From assembly GCA_035463475.1 (NCBI GenBank), contig DATHTE010000087.1:62001-126000 (forward strand): DNA of 64,000 nt, in the 5' to 3' direction. Below the pieces are notes generated by a model. That model saw only the letters and a program-made list of their open reading frames with translations, was not told the origin of the DNA and searched no databases. Below, in pieces: positions 1 through 8,509 of this stretch. Source of the DNA: JACPDI01 sp035463475. Lineage in GTDB: Bacteria > Acidobacteriota > Vicinamibacteria > Vicinamibacterales > 2-12-FULL-66-21. Positions within the stretch are counted from its first letter, which is position 1. Every line of letters begins with the position of its first letter. Position numbers and translations under genes: made by a program.

Positions 1-717
1 GCGGTGGATCTCGGCAAGACGCCGGATCAGCAGGTACTGGGGCCGGTTGGTGTCCTGGTACTCGTCCACCAGCACGTATTTGAAGCGGGTGGCGTAGCGG
101 CGGCGCACCGGTTCGGAGGTCTCGAACAGCTCGACGGTCTTGAGCAGCAGGTCGTCGAAGTCGAGCGCGTTGGCGTCGCGCAGCGCGCGAAGGTAGCGCT
201 TGTAGATCTGCGCGACCTGCTCGTCGCGCAGGCTCCAACCGCCGCCCTGCAACTCCTGGGGGCTCTCCATCCGGTTCTTCGCGCTGCTGATGCGGGCGAG
301 CGCCTGCCGCGGCTGCAGGCTCTTGTCGTCCATTCCCAGCTCGCGCATGGCCTGCTTGACCACGGCGACCTGGTCGGAGGAGTCGTAGATGACGAAATCG
401 CGGGTCAGGCCGATGACGGGTCCCTCGCGGCGCAGCAACCGCGCGCACAGCGCGTGGAAGGTGGACAGCCAGACGCGCGCGCTGTCGTCACCAATGAGCG
501 CCTGGACGCGCTCGCGCATCTCGTCCGCCGCCTTGTTCGTGAAGGTGACCGCGAGCACTTCCTCCGGCTGCGCGAGCCCGTTTCCGATGAGGTATGCGAT
601 GCGATAGGTGATGACGCGGGTCTTCCCGGAGCCGGCGCCCGCCAGGATCAGAAGCGCGCCTCCGGTGTGAAGGACCGCTTCTCGCTGGGCGTCGTTCAGG
701 GAGGAGAGGAAATCCAT
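1..717 (-). CDS. UvrD/PcrA-type superfamily 1 DNA helicase, N-terminal part
   Basis: ATP-dependent 3'-5' DNA helicase of the UvrD/PcrA family, acting in nucleotide excision and mismatch repair or in replication restart. Translating the minus strand from the ATG at 717 gives 239 residues that open with MDFLSSLNDAQREAV (Q motif), then Walker A AGAGSGKT, motif Ia TFTNKAADEM and motif II DEYQDTN near the window edge. The frame stays open to position 1, so the rest of the roughly 700-residue protein lies outside the window. The start is the only Met just before the Q motif. Its 5' flank is the heptad-repeat tract, so any promoter must lie in or beyond that tract. PcrA and UvrD cannot be told apart from this fragment. 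Confidence 0.93.
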   Translation of the reverse strand, partial: MDFLSSLNDAQREAVLHTGGALLILAGAGSGKTRVITYRIAYLIGNGLAQPEEVLAVTFTNKAADEMRERVQALIGDDSARVWLSTFHALCARLLRREGPVIGLTRDFVIYDSSDQVAVVKQAMRELGMDDKSLQPRQALARISSAKNRMESPQELQGGGWSLRDEQVAQIYKRYLRALRDANALDFDDLLLKTVELFETSEPVRRRYATRFKYVLVDEYQDTNRPQYLLIRRLAEIHR

Positions 718-792
718 CAGGGGCCAGAGGTCAGGGGCCAGAGGTCAGAGGCCAGAGGTCAGAGGCCAGAGGCCAGAGGCCAGGTACCAGAG
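718..792. repeat. Imperfect heptanucleotide tandem repeat (CAGAGGC/T), left tract
   Basis: About ten head-to-tail copies of a 7-bp unit, CAGAGGC or CAGAGGT with a few variants (CAGGGGC, CAGGTAC). The tract lies between the helicase start and the body of the four-helix-bundle gene and covers that gene's stop codon at 745-747. Three 7-bp units make 21 bp, so the tract encodes a 7-residue peptide period on the minus strand. The same unit recurs in inverted orientation at 1313-1354. Confidence 0.9.
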
Positions 793-1212
793 GCTAGCGG
801 CGAGGGTGCAGACTGAGAACGGAACCAATACGATTGAGTATAGCAGCCCTCGTTTGCGGGATCGCTCGAGCGAGTTGTGCAGACCGTACAACATCTTTCC
901 GATCTCTACCGCGCAACGTTCGCATCTGGCCAAAAGCTCTGAATCCCCGAGTGTCAGCCGCTTGCAGAGTTCGAGCAACGTTTCGAGTTCAGCCTGGGAA
1001 CCGAGTGCGATCGAGACGTGGTTCGCGAACGCGCCCCGACTTCGACGCGAGTGGCCCTCTGCCAAGTTCGCCGGGATCGACACGCCTGCGCGCTGCAACT
1101 GAATGCGGAGCCCGAAGCGTTCCTCCGTTGGTAGCGTGCACCCGAGCTCGTACAGAAGCTGCACCAGGTCCATGCCTCGCTGCCAGACGAGAAGGTCTTT
1201 GTAGGTAGTCAC
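745..1212 (-). CDS. Four-helix bundle protein (23S rRNA intervening-sequence protein family)
   Basis: Small helical protein of the 23S rRNA intervening-sequence / S23 family (TIGR02436 type). Members were first found in 23S rRNA insertions but are now common as free-standing genes of unknown function. The 155-residue product has the family pattern: TTYKDLLVWQRGMDLV, then RIQLQRAGVSIPANLAEGHSRR and a helix with GSQAELETLLEL. A GTG at 1212 preceded by a GGGG-rich stretch is the likely start; a longer frame upstream runs into leuC antisense. The last 15 or so residues (SLWYLASGLWPLTSGL) are encoded by the heptad repeat, so the normal C-terminus seems to have been extended by the tract. A second, inverted tract lies 5' of the gene. 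Confidence 0.8.
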   Translation of the reverse strand: MTTYKDLLVWQRGMDLVQLLYELGCTLPTEERFGLRIQLQRAGVSIPANLAEGHSRRSRGAFANHVSIALGSQAELETLLELCKRLTLGDSELLARCERCAVEIGKMLYGLHNSLERSRKRGLLYSIVLVPFSVCTLAASLWYLASGLWPLTSGL

Positions 1213-1312
1213 GGCAATTTCCCCACTCGCTACCCGCACGGCAGTACGCAACGCCTGCGTACGAACGCCCCTAGCAGGCGTCCAGACCACAGCGCTGGCA
1301 ATTGCAGTACCG

Positions 1313-1357
<45 letters not shown>

Positions 1358-1375
1358 CTAGCATCAACGCTCCCC

Positions 1376-2800
1376 ATGCGCGAGAGCCTCCTCCACAAGG
1401 TCTGGAACGCCCACCGCGTTCGCACACTGCCGAACGGGCAGACGCAGCTGTTCATCGGCCTGCACCTCGTGCACGAGGTCACGAGCCCGCAGGCGTTCGA
1501 CATGCTGCGCGCGCGCGGGTGGCGCGTGCAGTTTCCGGAGCGGACCTTCGCCACCGTCGATCACATCGTCCCCACGGCGGACCAGCGGAGGCCGTTCGCG
1601 GACTTGATGGCCGAGGAAATGATCGCGGCGCTCGAGCGCAACTGCCGCGAGCACGGGATCCCGCTGTTCGACATGTCCACCGGCCGGCAGGGCATCGTGC
1701 ACGTCATCGGCCCGGAGCTCGGGCTGACACAACCGGGAATGACGATCGCCTGCGGTGACAGCCACACCTCCACGCATGGCGCCTTCGGCGCGGTCGCGTT
1801 CGGCATCGGGACGTCACAGGTGCGCGACGTGCTCGCGTCGCAGTGCCTCGCGATGCAGCCGCTGAAGCTGCGCCGGATCGAGGTGACCGGCCGCCTGGGG
1901 GAAGGGGTCTACGCGAAGGACGTCATTCTGTCGATCATCCGCACGCTCGGGGTGGACGGCGGCGCGGGATTCGCCTACGAGTACGCGGGGGACGCGATCG
2001 GCCGCATGACGATGGACGAGCGGATGACGATCTGCAACATGTCGATCGAAGGGGGCGCGCGCGTCGGCTACGTGAACCCCGACGAGACGACGTTCGCCTA
2101 CCTCCAGGGGAGGCCATTCGCGCCCGCAGGCGAGGCGTTCGAACGGGCCAGGGCCTGGTGGCGATCGATGGCGTCCGATCCCGGCGCGCCGTACGACGAC
2201 GAAGTGGCGCTGCGCGGAGCCGAGATTGAACCGATGGTGACGTGGGGGATCAACCCCGGCCAGTCGGTCGGCATCAGCGAGCGCGTGCCGGACGAGGGCG
2301 CGCTCCCCGCCCATCAGCGCGCGACGGCGGCCGAGGCGCGCGCGTTCATGGGACTGCGCAGCGGCACGCCGATCGCGGGCACGCCGATCGACGTGGCCTT
2401 CGTCGGATCCTGCACCAATGCCCGGCTTTCGGATCTGCGCGAGGCCGCACGGATCGTGGACGGGCGGCGCGTGTCGCCGAGGGTGCGCGCGATCGTCGTG
2501 CCGGGATCGCAGGCAGTCAAGGCTGCCGCGGAACGCGAGGGGCTCGATCGCATGTTCCGCGAGGCGGGCTTCGACTGGCGCGCGGCCGGCTGTTCGATGT
2601 GCCTGGCGATGAACCCCGACCGGTTGAACGGCCGCGAAATCTGCGCCTCTTCTTCGAACCGCAACTTCAAGGGGCGGCAGGGAAGTCCCACCGGGCGCAC
2701 GCTCCTGATGAGTCCCGCAATGGTCGCGGCCGCGGCGATTGCCGGCGAGGTGACCGACGTGCGAAGGATGCTGCCGTCCGGGCAGGAGGTGGGCGCGTGA
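1376..2800 (+). CDS. leuC: 3-isopropylmalate dehydratase, large subunit
   Basis: Large, iron-sulfur-bearing subunit of isopropylmalate isomerase, which converts 2-isopropylmalate to 3-isopropylmalate in leucine synthesis with LeuD. The 474-residue length is typical. The N-terminus (ESLLHKVWNAHRV, then HLVHEVTSPQAF) fits the family and fixes the start although no clear Shine-Dalgarno is visible. The three [4Fe-4S] cysteines sit in GSCTNARLSDLR and GCSMCLAMNPD. DHIVPT and GDSHTSTHGAFG are the aconitase-fold signatures. The TGA stop overlaps the leuD GTG, which indicates translational coupling. The 5' flank is the right heptad tract, so the promoter is probably in or near repeat DNA. Confidence 0.97.
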   Translation: MRESLLHKVWNAHRVRTLPNGQTQLFIGLHLVHEVTSPQAFDMLRARGWRVQFPERTFATVDHIVPTADQRRPFADLMAEEMIAALERNCREHGIPLFDMSTGRQGIVHVIGPELGLTQPGMTIACGDSHTSTHGAFGAVAFGIGTSQVRDVLASQCLAMQPLKLRRIEVTGRLGEGVYAKDVILSIIRTLGVDGGAGFAYEYAGDAIGRMTMDERMTICNMSIEGGARVGYVNPDETTFAYLQGRPFAPAGEAFERARAWWRSMASDPGAPYDDEVALRGAEIEPMVTWGINPGQSVGISERVPDEGALPAHQRATAAEARAFMGLRSGTPIAGTPIDVAFVGSCTNARLSDLREAARIVDGRRVSPRVRAIVVPGSQAVKAAAEREGLDRMFREAGFDWRAAGCSMCLAMNPDRLNGREICASSSNRNFKGRQGSPTGRTLLMSPAMVAAAAIAGEVTDVRRMLPSGQEVGA

Positions 2801-3390
2801 GCCGCGTGACGGTCGTGCGCGGTCGGGGGTTGCCCATCCGCGGCGATGAGATCGACACGGACCGGATCATTCCCGCCCGCTTCCTCAAGTCGGTCACCTT
2901 CGACGGACTGGAGCAGCACCTGTTCGAAGACGATCGCGCCGCCGCGCCGCATCCGCTGGACGACCCACGCTTCGCCGGCGCGTCGATCCTGCTGGTGAAC
3001 CGGAACTTCGGCTGCGGATCCTCACGCGAGCACGCCCCGCAGGCGATTCACCGCCGCGGCATTGGGGCGGTGGTGGGTGAGTCGTTCTCGGAGATCTTCT
3101 TCGGCAACGCGGTGGCGCTCGGGTTGCCGTGCGTCACCGTCTCGCGCGCCGACGCCTCGCGCCTGATGGATGTCGTGGAGGCCGCCCCCGGCACAGAGCT
3201 GGAGGTGGATCTCGAGCGAGGGACAGTCACCGCCGGCCCGGTGCAGGTTGCCGCTGCACTTCCACAGGGCGCGCGCGAGGCGTTCCTGACGGGCGCGTGG
3301 GACGCGACGGGGCTGCTCCGCGAGCGGCCGGAAGAGGTCGCGGCCGTCGCCGGCCGCCTCCCGTACGTCGACGGCTTCGGTGACAGTTAA
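2797..3390 (+). CDS. leuD: 3-isopropylmalate dehydratase, small subunit
   Basis: Small swivelling-domain subunit of isopropylmalate isomerase, partner of LeuC. The 197-residue protein carries GDEIDTDRIIPARFLK near residue 12 and the conserved NFGCGSSREHAPQA substrate-binding segment. The GTG start at 2797 overlaps the leuC stop by four bases and follows a strong AGGAGGT inside leuC with about 7 nt spacing. An upstream extension in the same frame is leuC antiparallel coding and was not used. leuA and leuB follow about 1 kb downstream, beyond a LysR gene on the opposite strand, so the four leu genes form two separate transcription units. Confidence 0.96.
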   Translation: MSRVTVVRGRGLPIRGDEIDTDRIIPARFLKSVTFDGLEQHLFEDDRAAAPHPLDDPRFAGASILLVNRNFGCGSSREHAPQAIHRRGIGAVVGESFSEIFFGNAVALGLPCVTVSRADASRLMDVVEAAPGTELEVDLERGTVTAGPVQVAAALPQGAREAFLTGAWDATGLLRERPEEVAAVAGRLPYVDGFGDS

Positions 3391-3439
3391 CCACGAAGAG
3401 TGACCCGGTGGGATTCGTGGGATTTGCCCGGTGTCTGGA

Positions 3440-4327
3440 TCAAAGCGCTGCGTGGAAACTCCGCGCGACTTCCAGGAACGCGGCGGCCGCGTGCGAGCGT
3501 TCTCCGGTCTGGCGATACACGAGCCGGACATGGCGGGGGATGCGCAGCTCGGGCACGCGCACCGCGGCAAGCTGGCCGAGGGCGATCTCTGACAGCGCGC
3601 ACCGCCGCGGCAGCAAGGCCACTCCCATCTTCATCTCCACAGCACGCTTGATCGCGTCGAGGCTCGGCAGCGCGATCGCGATGTTCAGCGTCGCCTGACG
3701 CTGCTCGTAAGCGCGCAGGACACGCTCGCGGGCGGGGGAGGGGTCGGTGTGGGCAATCACGGTTTCCCTGCCCACTTCCTCCAGCCCGACGCGCCGGCGG
3801 GCCGCGAGCGCATGCGAGGGGTGCGTGAGCAGCACGAGCTCGTCGGACCCGATCACGAGCGACGCGAGCCCCCGCTCGCGCGGGTGGAAGGTCAGCACGC
3901 CAAAATCCAGCGCGCGCCCGAGCACCTCGTGCGACATCTGGCGCGCGGCAACGCGGCGCACGTCCACCTGCACCCGCGGGTGGTCGCGCTGGAATGCCGC
4001 GACGAGCGGCAGCAAGGTGTGGATGGCCGCCTCGTTTGCGCCGAGGAGGACGCGGCCCCGCTGCACGTCCCGCAGCTCGGCGACCGCGCGCTCGGCCTCG
4101 GCGGCGAGGTCGAGCACGCGCTGCGCATACTCGCGAAACGTCAGGCCCGCCTGCGTCAACGTGCCGTCCCGGGAGGACCGGTCGATGAGGGGCTCGCCCA
4201 GCGCCGTCTCGAGGCGCCGGATGGCCTGGCTGATCGCGGGCTGGGTGCGTCCGAGCTTCCTCGCGGCGCGCGAGAAGCTGCGCTCGGAGGCGACCGCGAC
4301 GAAGGCGCGCAACTCCTGCAGCTCCAT
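3440..4327 (-). CDS. LysR-family transcriptional regulator
   Basis: DNA-binding regulator of 295 residues with the LysR layout: an N-terminal winged helix-turn-helix (MELQELRAFVAVASERSFSRAA, recognition helix around TQPAISQAIRRLE) and a C-terminal effector-binding domain from about residue 90. It is divergent from leuA across a 72-bp AT-rich gap that is well suited to co-regulation. A palindrome with LysR-box geometry (T-N11-A) overlaps its own start codon, suggesting autoregulation. The gene sits between leuCD and leuAB, so control of leucine synthesis is the simplest role. The ligand (a leucine-pathway intermediate such as isopropylmalate, or leucine) is a guess. It tail-faces leuD. Confidence 0.9.
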   Translation of the reverse strand: MELQELRAFVAVASERSFSRAARKLGRTQPAISQAIRRLETALGEPLIDRSSRDGTLTQAGLTFREYAQRVLDLAAEAERAVAELRDVQRGRVLLGANEAAIHTLLPLVAAFQRDHPRVQVDVRRVAARQMSHEVLGRALDFGVLTFHPRERGLASLVIGSDELVLLTHPSHALAARRRVGLEEVGRETVIAHTDPSPARERVLRAYEQRQATLNIAIALPSLDAIKRAVEMKMGVALLPRRCALSEIALGQLAAVRVPELRIPRHVRLVYRQTGERSHAAAAFLEVARSFHAAL

Positions 4328-4399
4328 AAGGTCTTCTTATTAAACAGTAAACATTATAAATTTGTCACCACTAGCCCGGCAGGAGTAGAACGAACTGCT
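4326..4399. promoter_or_regulatory. Divergent lysR/leuA promoter region with LysR box
   Basis: An AT-rich stretch unusual for this high-GC window. An inverted repeat ATAAG-N5-CTTAT at 4326-4340 fits the LysR T-N11-A rule and overlaps the LysR start codon. On the minus strand GTGACA, 18 bp, TTTAAT is a plausible sigma-70 promoter for the LysR gene. TATAAA at 4355-4360 is a possible -10 for leuA. AGGAG at 4381-4385 is the nearest Shine-Dalgarno to the leuA ATG, at a long spacing of 14 nt. Confidence 0.5.
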
Positions 4400-5638
4400 A
4401 TGAAGGAACACTTGCTGGTGTTCGACACGACCCTCAGGGACGGCGAGCAGGCGCCCGGCTTCTCGATGCGGATCGACGAGAAACTGGTCCTGGCACGCCA
4501 GCTCGAGCGGCTCGGGACCGACATCATCGAGGCGGGCTTCCCGATCGCTTCCGAGGCAGACGCCGAAGCCGTGCGTCGCATTGCGCGCGAAGTGACCGGC
4601 GCCCGCATCGCCGGGCTCGCGCGCGCCTGCGCGCAGGACATCGATCGGGCGGGATGGGCCCTCGCGCCCGCCCCGGCCTCCCGGATCCACACGTTCATCG
4701 CCACGTCTGACCTGCACCTCGAGCGGAAGCTGCGGATGACCCGCGAGGATTGCCTCGCTGCCGCCGTCGCGGCCGTGACGCGCGCGCGCGGCTACACCGA
4801 CGACGTGCAATTCTCTGCGGAGGATGCGACGCGGAGCGATCTGGAGTTCCTGTCCCGTGTCATCGAGGCGGTGATCGACGCCGGCTGTTCGACCGTGAAC
4901 CTGCCCGACACGGTGGGCTACTCCACGCCGGACGAGATCTTCGAGTTCTTCAGCACGATCCGGCAGCGCGTGCCGAATGCCGACAAGGTGATCTTCAGCA
5001 CGCACTGCCACGACGATCTCGGCCTCGCCGTCGCAAACAGCCTCGCGGCCGTTCGCGCCGGCGCGCGGCAGGTGGAGTGCACCATCAACGGCATCGGCGA
5101 GCGGGCCGGCAACGCCTCGCTGGAGGAGGTCGTCATGGCGACGCGGGTGCGTCCCGACCGCCACCCCTTCACCACGTCGATCAACACGCCGGAGCTGTAC
5201 GCATCCAGCCAGCTGCTGGTGTCAATCACCGGCCAGCCGGTGCAGGCGAACAAGGCCATCGTCGGCGCGAACGCGTTCGCGCACGAGGCCGGCATCCACC
5301 AGGACGGCATCCTCAAGGACCGCCGCACGTACGAAATCATGCGGCCGCAGGAGGTCGGCGTTCCCGCCGCGACCCTCGTGCTCGGAAAGCACTCCGGCCG
5401 CCACGCGGTGCAGCGCCGATGCGAGCAGCTTGGCCTCGAGCTCTCGCGGCTGGAAGTCGACCGCGTCTACCGCGGCGTCATCGCGCTCGCCGACATCCAG
5501 AAGACCGTGTCCGATGACGACCTCTCGCTGGTCGTCGAGCGCGTCCGCCAGGAAGCCGCGGAGGGAACGCCCGCGACCGCGCGGTCCGTGGCCGCCGACG
5601 CGGCGCCGGCCGAGCACGGATACGGGCACGGCGTCTGA
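4400..5638 (+). CDS. leuA: 2-isopropylmalate synthase lacking the C-terminal regulatory domain
   Basis: Condenses acetyl-CoA with 2-ketoisovalerate, the first committed step to leucine. The HMGL-like TIM barrel is clear: FDTTLRDGEQAPGFSM, EAGFPIASEADAEAV, the metal-binding HCHDDLGLAVANSLAA and GIGERAGNASLEE. The linker motif LGKHSGRHAV follows near residue 337. The protein then stops at 412 residues, against about 510-550 for typical LeuA, just where the LeuA dimer/leucine-binding domain would begin. leuB starts one base later, so no detached regulatory domain fits here. Feedback inhibition by leucine may therefore be lost. Homocitrate or citramalate synthase are possible alternatives, but leuC, leuD and leuB nearby favour isopropylmalate synthase. 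Confidence 0.9.
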   Translation: MKEHLLVFDTTLRDGEQAPGFSMRIDEKLVLARQLERLGTDIIEAGFPIASEADAEAVRRIAREVTGARIAGLARACAQDIDRAGWALAPAPASRIHTFIATSDLHLERKLRMTREDCLAAAVAAVTRARGYTDDVQFSAEDATRSDLEFLSRVIEAVIDAGCSTVNLPDTVGYSTPDEIFEFFSTIRQRVPNADKVIFSTHCHDDLGLAVANSLAAVRAGARQVECTINGIGERAGNASLEEVVMATRVRPDRHPFTTSINTPELYASSQLLVSITGQPVQANKAIVGANAFAHEAGIHQDGILKDRRTYEIMRPQEVGVPAATLVLGKHSGRHAVQRRCEQLGLELSRLEVDRVYRGVIALADIQKTVSDDDLSLVVERVRQEAAEGTPATARSVAADAAPAEHGYGHGV

Positions 5639-6780
5639 TGCGCGCGAGCATCGCGCTGCTGCCGGGGGACGGTGTCGGTCCGGAGGTGATCGCCGCCGCC
5701 GAAGCGGGGCTGCGGGCCATCGCCAGCACGTTCGGTCACGATTTCGAGTTCGCGTCGTATCCGATCGGCGGCGTGGCGCTGCGCAGCACCGACACGCCGC
5801 TCCCGCCGCCGACGCTCGCGGCCTGCATCCGCGCTGACGCCGTGCTGCTCGGCGCCGTCGGCGACCCCGCGTTCGACGCGGAGCGCCCGGAACGGCGTCC
5901 CGAGCGCGCCCTGCTCGAGCTCAGACGCGCGCTCGGTGCATTCGCGAACCTCCGTCCCGCGCGCGTCTGGCCGGGCCTGGAGTCCGCGAGCCCCCTCAAG
6001 CCCGACATCCTCGCCGGCACCGACTTCATCGTCGTTCGCGAGCTCACCGGAGGTCTGTATTACGGAGAGCCGCGCGGCTTCCAAGCCGATCGAGCGGTGA
6101 ACACGCTGCGATACACCAGCGGAGAGGTCGAGCGGATCGCGCACGTGGCGTTCGGTGAGGCACGTCGCCGGCGGCGGCATGTGACGTCGGTTGACAAGGC
6201 CAACGTCCTCGAAGTGTCGCAGCTGTGGCGGCACGTCGTCACGGGCATTGCCGCCGGCTATCCCGACGTGCGGCTCGACCACATGTACGTGGACAACTGC
6301 GCGATGCAGATTGCGCTGAAGCCCGCGCAGTTCGACGTGGTCCTGACGGAGAACCTGTTCGGGGACATCCTCTCGGACGAGGCGGGGGCGATCGTCGGTT
6401 CGCTCGGGCTGCTTCCGTCCGCGAGCCTCGGCGCGGGGCCGGGGCTCTTCGAGCCGGTGCACGGGTCCGCGCCAGCCCTGGCCGGAAAGGATGTTGCCAA
6501 CCCGATCGGCGCACTCGCGTCGGCGGCGATGCTCCTGCGACACGGGTTGAAGCTGGAGGAGGAAGCGGCGGCGCTCGAGCGCGCCTGCCAGGACACGCTC
6601 GAGGCCGGGGTGCGGACGGCTGACATCGGCGGCGACGCCCGATGCTCCGACGTCGCCGCAGCGGTTACTCGACGGTTACGCTCTTTGCCAGGTTACGCGG
6701 CTGATCGACATCGCACCCCCGGCGGATCGCAATGTGATACGCCAGGAGTTGCAGCGGCACGACCATCAGCACAGGCATGA
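5638..6780 (+). CDS. leuB: 3-isopropylmalate dehydrogenase
   Basis: NAD-dependent oxidative decarboxylase of 3-isopropylmalate, third step of the leucine branch. The beta-decarboxylating dehydrogenase family is shown by LLPGDGVGPEV at the N-terminus, VVRELTGGLYYGEPRG, VDKANVLEVSQLWR and the cofactor segment EPVHGSAPALAGKDVANPIG. The start codon overlaps the leuA stop (TGATG), so the two are translationally coupled. At 380 residues it is about 20 longer than usual. The last 38 codons run antisense into the glmS 3' end, giving a 116-bp convergent overlap. The tail sequence (rich in R, P, A, G) looks like read-through and is unlikely to belong to the fold. Confidence 0.95.
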   Translation: MRASIALLPGDGVGPEVIAAAEAGLRAIASTFGHDFEFASYPIGGVALRSTDTPLPPPTLAACIRADAVLLGAVGDPAFDAERPERRPERALLELRRALGAFANLRPARVWPGLESASPLKPDILAGTDFIVVRELTGGLYYGEPRGFQADRAVNTLRYTSGEVERIAHVAFGEARRRRRHVTSVDKANVLEVSQLWRHVVTGIAAGYPDVRLDHMYVDNCAMQIALKPAQFDVVLTENLFGDILSDEAGAIVGSLGLLPSASLGAGPGLFEPVHGSAPALAGKDVANPIGALASAAMLLRHGLKLEEEAAALERACQDTLEAGVRTADIGGDARCSDVAAAVTRRLRSLPGYAADRHRTPGGSQCDTPGVAAARPSAQA

Positions 6781-8509
6781 GCAGCGGGTGCGCCTCTGGC
6801 ACGACCACCAGGAAGTCGTTGGTGGAGTCCAGCAGCGCTTCCATTTCCCGCCCGGATTCGTTGGTGACGGCGATCACCGACCCCCCGCGCGCTTTGACCT
6901 CCTGGACGTTGCCCAGCATCTTCTCGAACACGTGATCGCGCGGCGCGATCGCCACCACCGGCATCTTCTCGTCGATGAGCGCGATCGGACCGTGCTTCAT
7001 CTCTCCCGCGGGATAGCCCTCTGCGTGGATGTACGAGATCTCCTTCAGCTTCAGCGCCCCTTCGAGCGCGATGGGGTAGTTGATGCCGCGCCCGAGATAC
7101 AGGAAGTCCGACCGCTGGTAGTAGCGGCGCGCGATCTCCTCCGTGAGCGAGTCGCACCGCAGCGCGTGCTCCATTTGGATGGGGAGCTGGCCGAGCGCCT
7201 CGAGGTGCGGCCGCGCATCTTCGGGCGAGATCGTGCCGCGGACCTGCGCGAGGTAGAGCGCCAGCAGGTGGAGCGCGACGAGCTGGGAGGTGAACGCCTT
7301 GGTCGATGCCACGCCAATCTCCGGCCCGGCGTGCGTGTACACCGTGCCTTCCGCTTCGCGCGTGGCCATGCTGCCCACCACGTTGCAGATGGCGAGGCTG
7401 GTAGCACCGTGCTTGCGCGCCTCGCGCAGCGCCGCGAGCGTGTCAGCAGTTTCGCCGGACTGCGTGATGACCACCGCCAGCGTGCGATCCGTCGCGATCG
7501 GCGCCCGGTACCGGTACTCCGATCCGTAGTCCACTTCCACCGGCAGCCGGGCGATCTTCTCGATCAGGAACTTGCCGACCAGCCCCGAATGCCAGGAGGT
7601 GCCGCACGCGAGCACGACGACGCGATCGACCTCGCGAAGGCGGTCGTCCGGGATCTGGATCTCGTTGAGGAAGACCTTGCCGGTCTCGGCGGAGATCCGC
7701 CCGAGCACGGTCTCCTTGACCGCGAGGGGCTGCTCGAAGATCTCCTTCTGCATGAAGTGCTTGTATCCGGCCTTCTCGGCCATGACCGGATCCCACGAGA
7801 CCCGGGTGCTGGCCTTCGACACGGCGCGCCCGGAGAAGTCCGTGAACTCCACGCCGCGCGGCGTGATGACGGCCATCTCCTCATCGCCGAGGAAGATCAC
7901 GTCACGCGTGTGCTGGAGGATCGCAGGGATATCGGATGCGACGAAGAACTCGTCCTCGCCGAGCCCGACGACGAGCGGCGGGCCGTTGCGGACCGTGACG
8001 ATCTTCTGCGGGTCGTCGGTCGAGAGCAGCACAAGGGCGAAGAGCCCGCGGAGCGAGAGCAGCGCGCGCCGGACGGCGTTCTCGAGACCGTCCTTCTGCA
8101 TCTCGCGCTCGACGAGATGCGCCACGACCTCGGTGTCGGTCTCGGTGACGAACCTGTGCCCTTCGCGCTGGAGCTGCTGTTTCAGATCGAGGTAGTTCTC
8201 GATGATCCCGTTGTGCACGACGACGATGCGTCCGGTGCAGTCCCGGTGCGGGTGGGCGTTCTCTTCGGTCGGGCGGCCGTGCGTCGCCCAGCGCGTGTGG
8301 CCGATCCCGTAGTCGCCGACCACCGGGCTCCGGCCGATGACTTCCTCGAGCCGCGACAGCTTCCCGGCGCTCCGGCGCAGCTCGATGTTGCCGCCGCGAA
8401 CCACCGCGACGCCAGCTGAATCGTACCCCCGATATTCCAGCCGGCGCAGACCGTCGAGGAGGATGGGCACGACTTCACGCTGCCCGATATAACCGATGAT
8501 CCCGCACAT
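6665..8509 (-). CDS. glmS: Glutamine--fructose-6-phosphate aminotransferase (isomerizing)
   Basis: Makes glucosamine-6-phosphate from fructose-6-phosphate and glutamine, the entry to peptidoglycan amino sugars. The mature N-terminus MCGIIGYIGQRE exposes Cys2, the amidotransferase nucleophile. The class-II glutaminase domain covers about residues 1-220 (GIGHTRWATHGRP, HNGIIENY). Two SIS isomerase domains follow (ACGTSWHSGLVGKFLIE, ITQSGETADTLAALREA). The C-terminus NLAKSVTVE is canonical. It lies downstream of glmU on the same strand, so the two UDP-GlcNAc genes probably share a transcript. The 3' end overlaps leuB tail to tail. No glmS ribozyme is evident in the 104-nt leader. Confidence 0.97.
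   Translation of the reverse strand: MCGIIGYIGQREVVPILLDGLRRLEYRGYDSAGVAVVRGGNIELRRSAGKLSRLEEVIGRSPVVGDYGIGHTRWATHGRPTEENAHPHRDCTGRIVVVHNGIIENYLDLKQQLQREGHRFVTETDTEVVAHLVEREMQKDGLENAVRRALLSLRGLFALVLLSTDDPQKIVTVRNGPPLVVGLGEDEFFVASDIPAILQHTRDVIFLGDEEMAVITPRGVEFTDFSGRAVSKASTRVSWDPVMAEKAGYKHFMQKEIFEQPLAVKETVLGRISAETGKVFLNEIQIPDDRLREVDRVVVLACGTSWHSGLVGKFLIEKIARLPVEVDYGSEYRYRAPIATDRTLAVVITQSGETADTLAALREARKHGATSLAICNVVGSMATREAEGTVYTHAGPEIGVASTKAFTSQLVALHLLALYLAQVRGTISPEDARPHLEALGQLPIQMEHALRCDSLTEEIARRYYQRSDFLYLGRGINYPIALEGALKLKEISYIHAEGYPAGEMKHGPIALIDEKMPVVAIAPRDHVFEKMLGNVQEVKARGGSVIAVTNESGREMEALLDSTNDFLVVVPEAHPLLMPVLMVVPLQLLAYHIAIRRGCDVDQPRNLAKSVTVE

Noticed and set aside
4..816. Long plus-strand open frame over the helicase and repeat region
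   Set aside because: It is antisense to a clear UvrD/PcrA frame with all expected motifs and ends in low-complexity repeat peptide.
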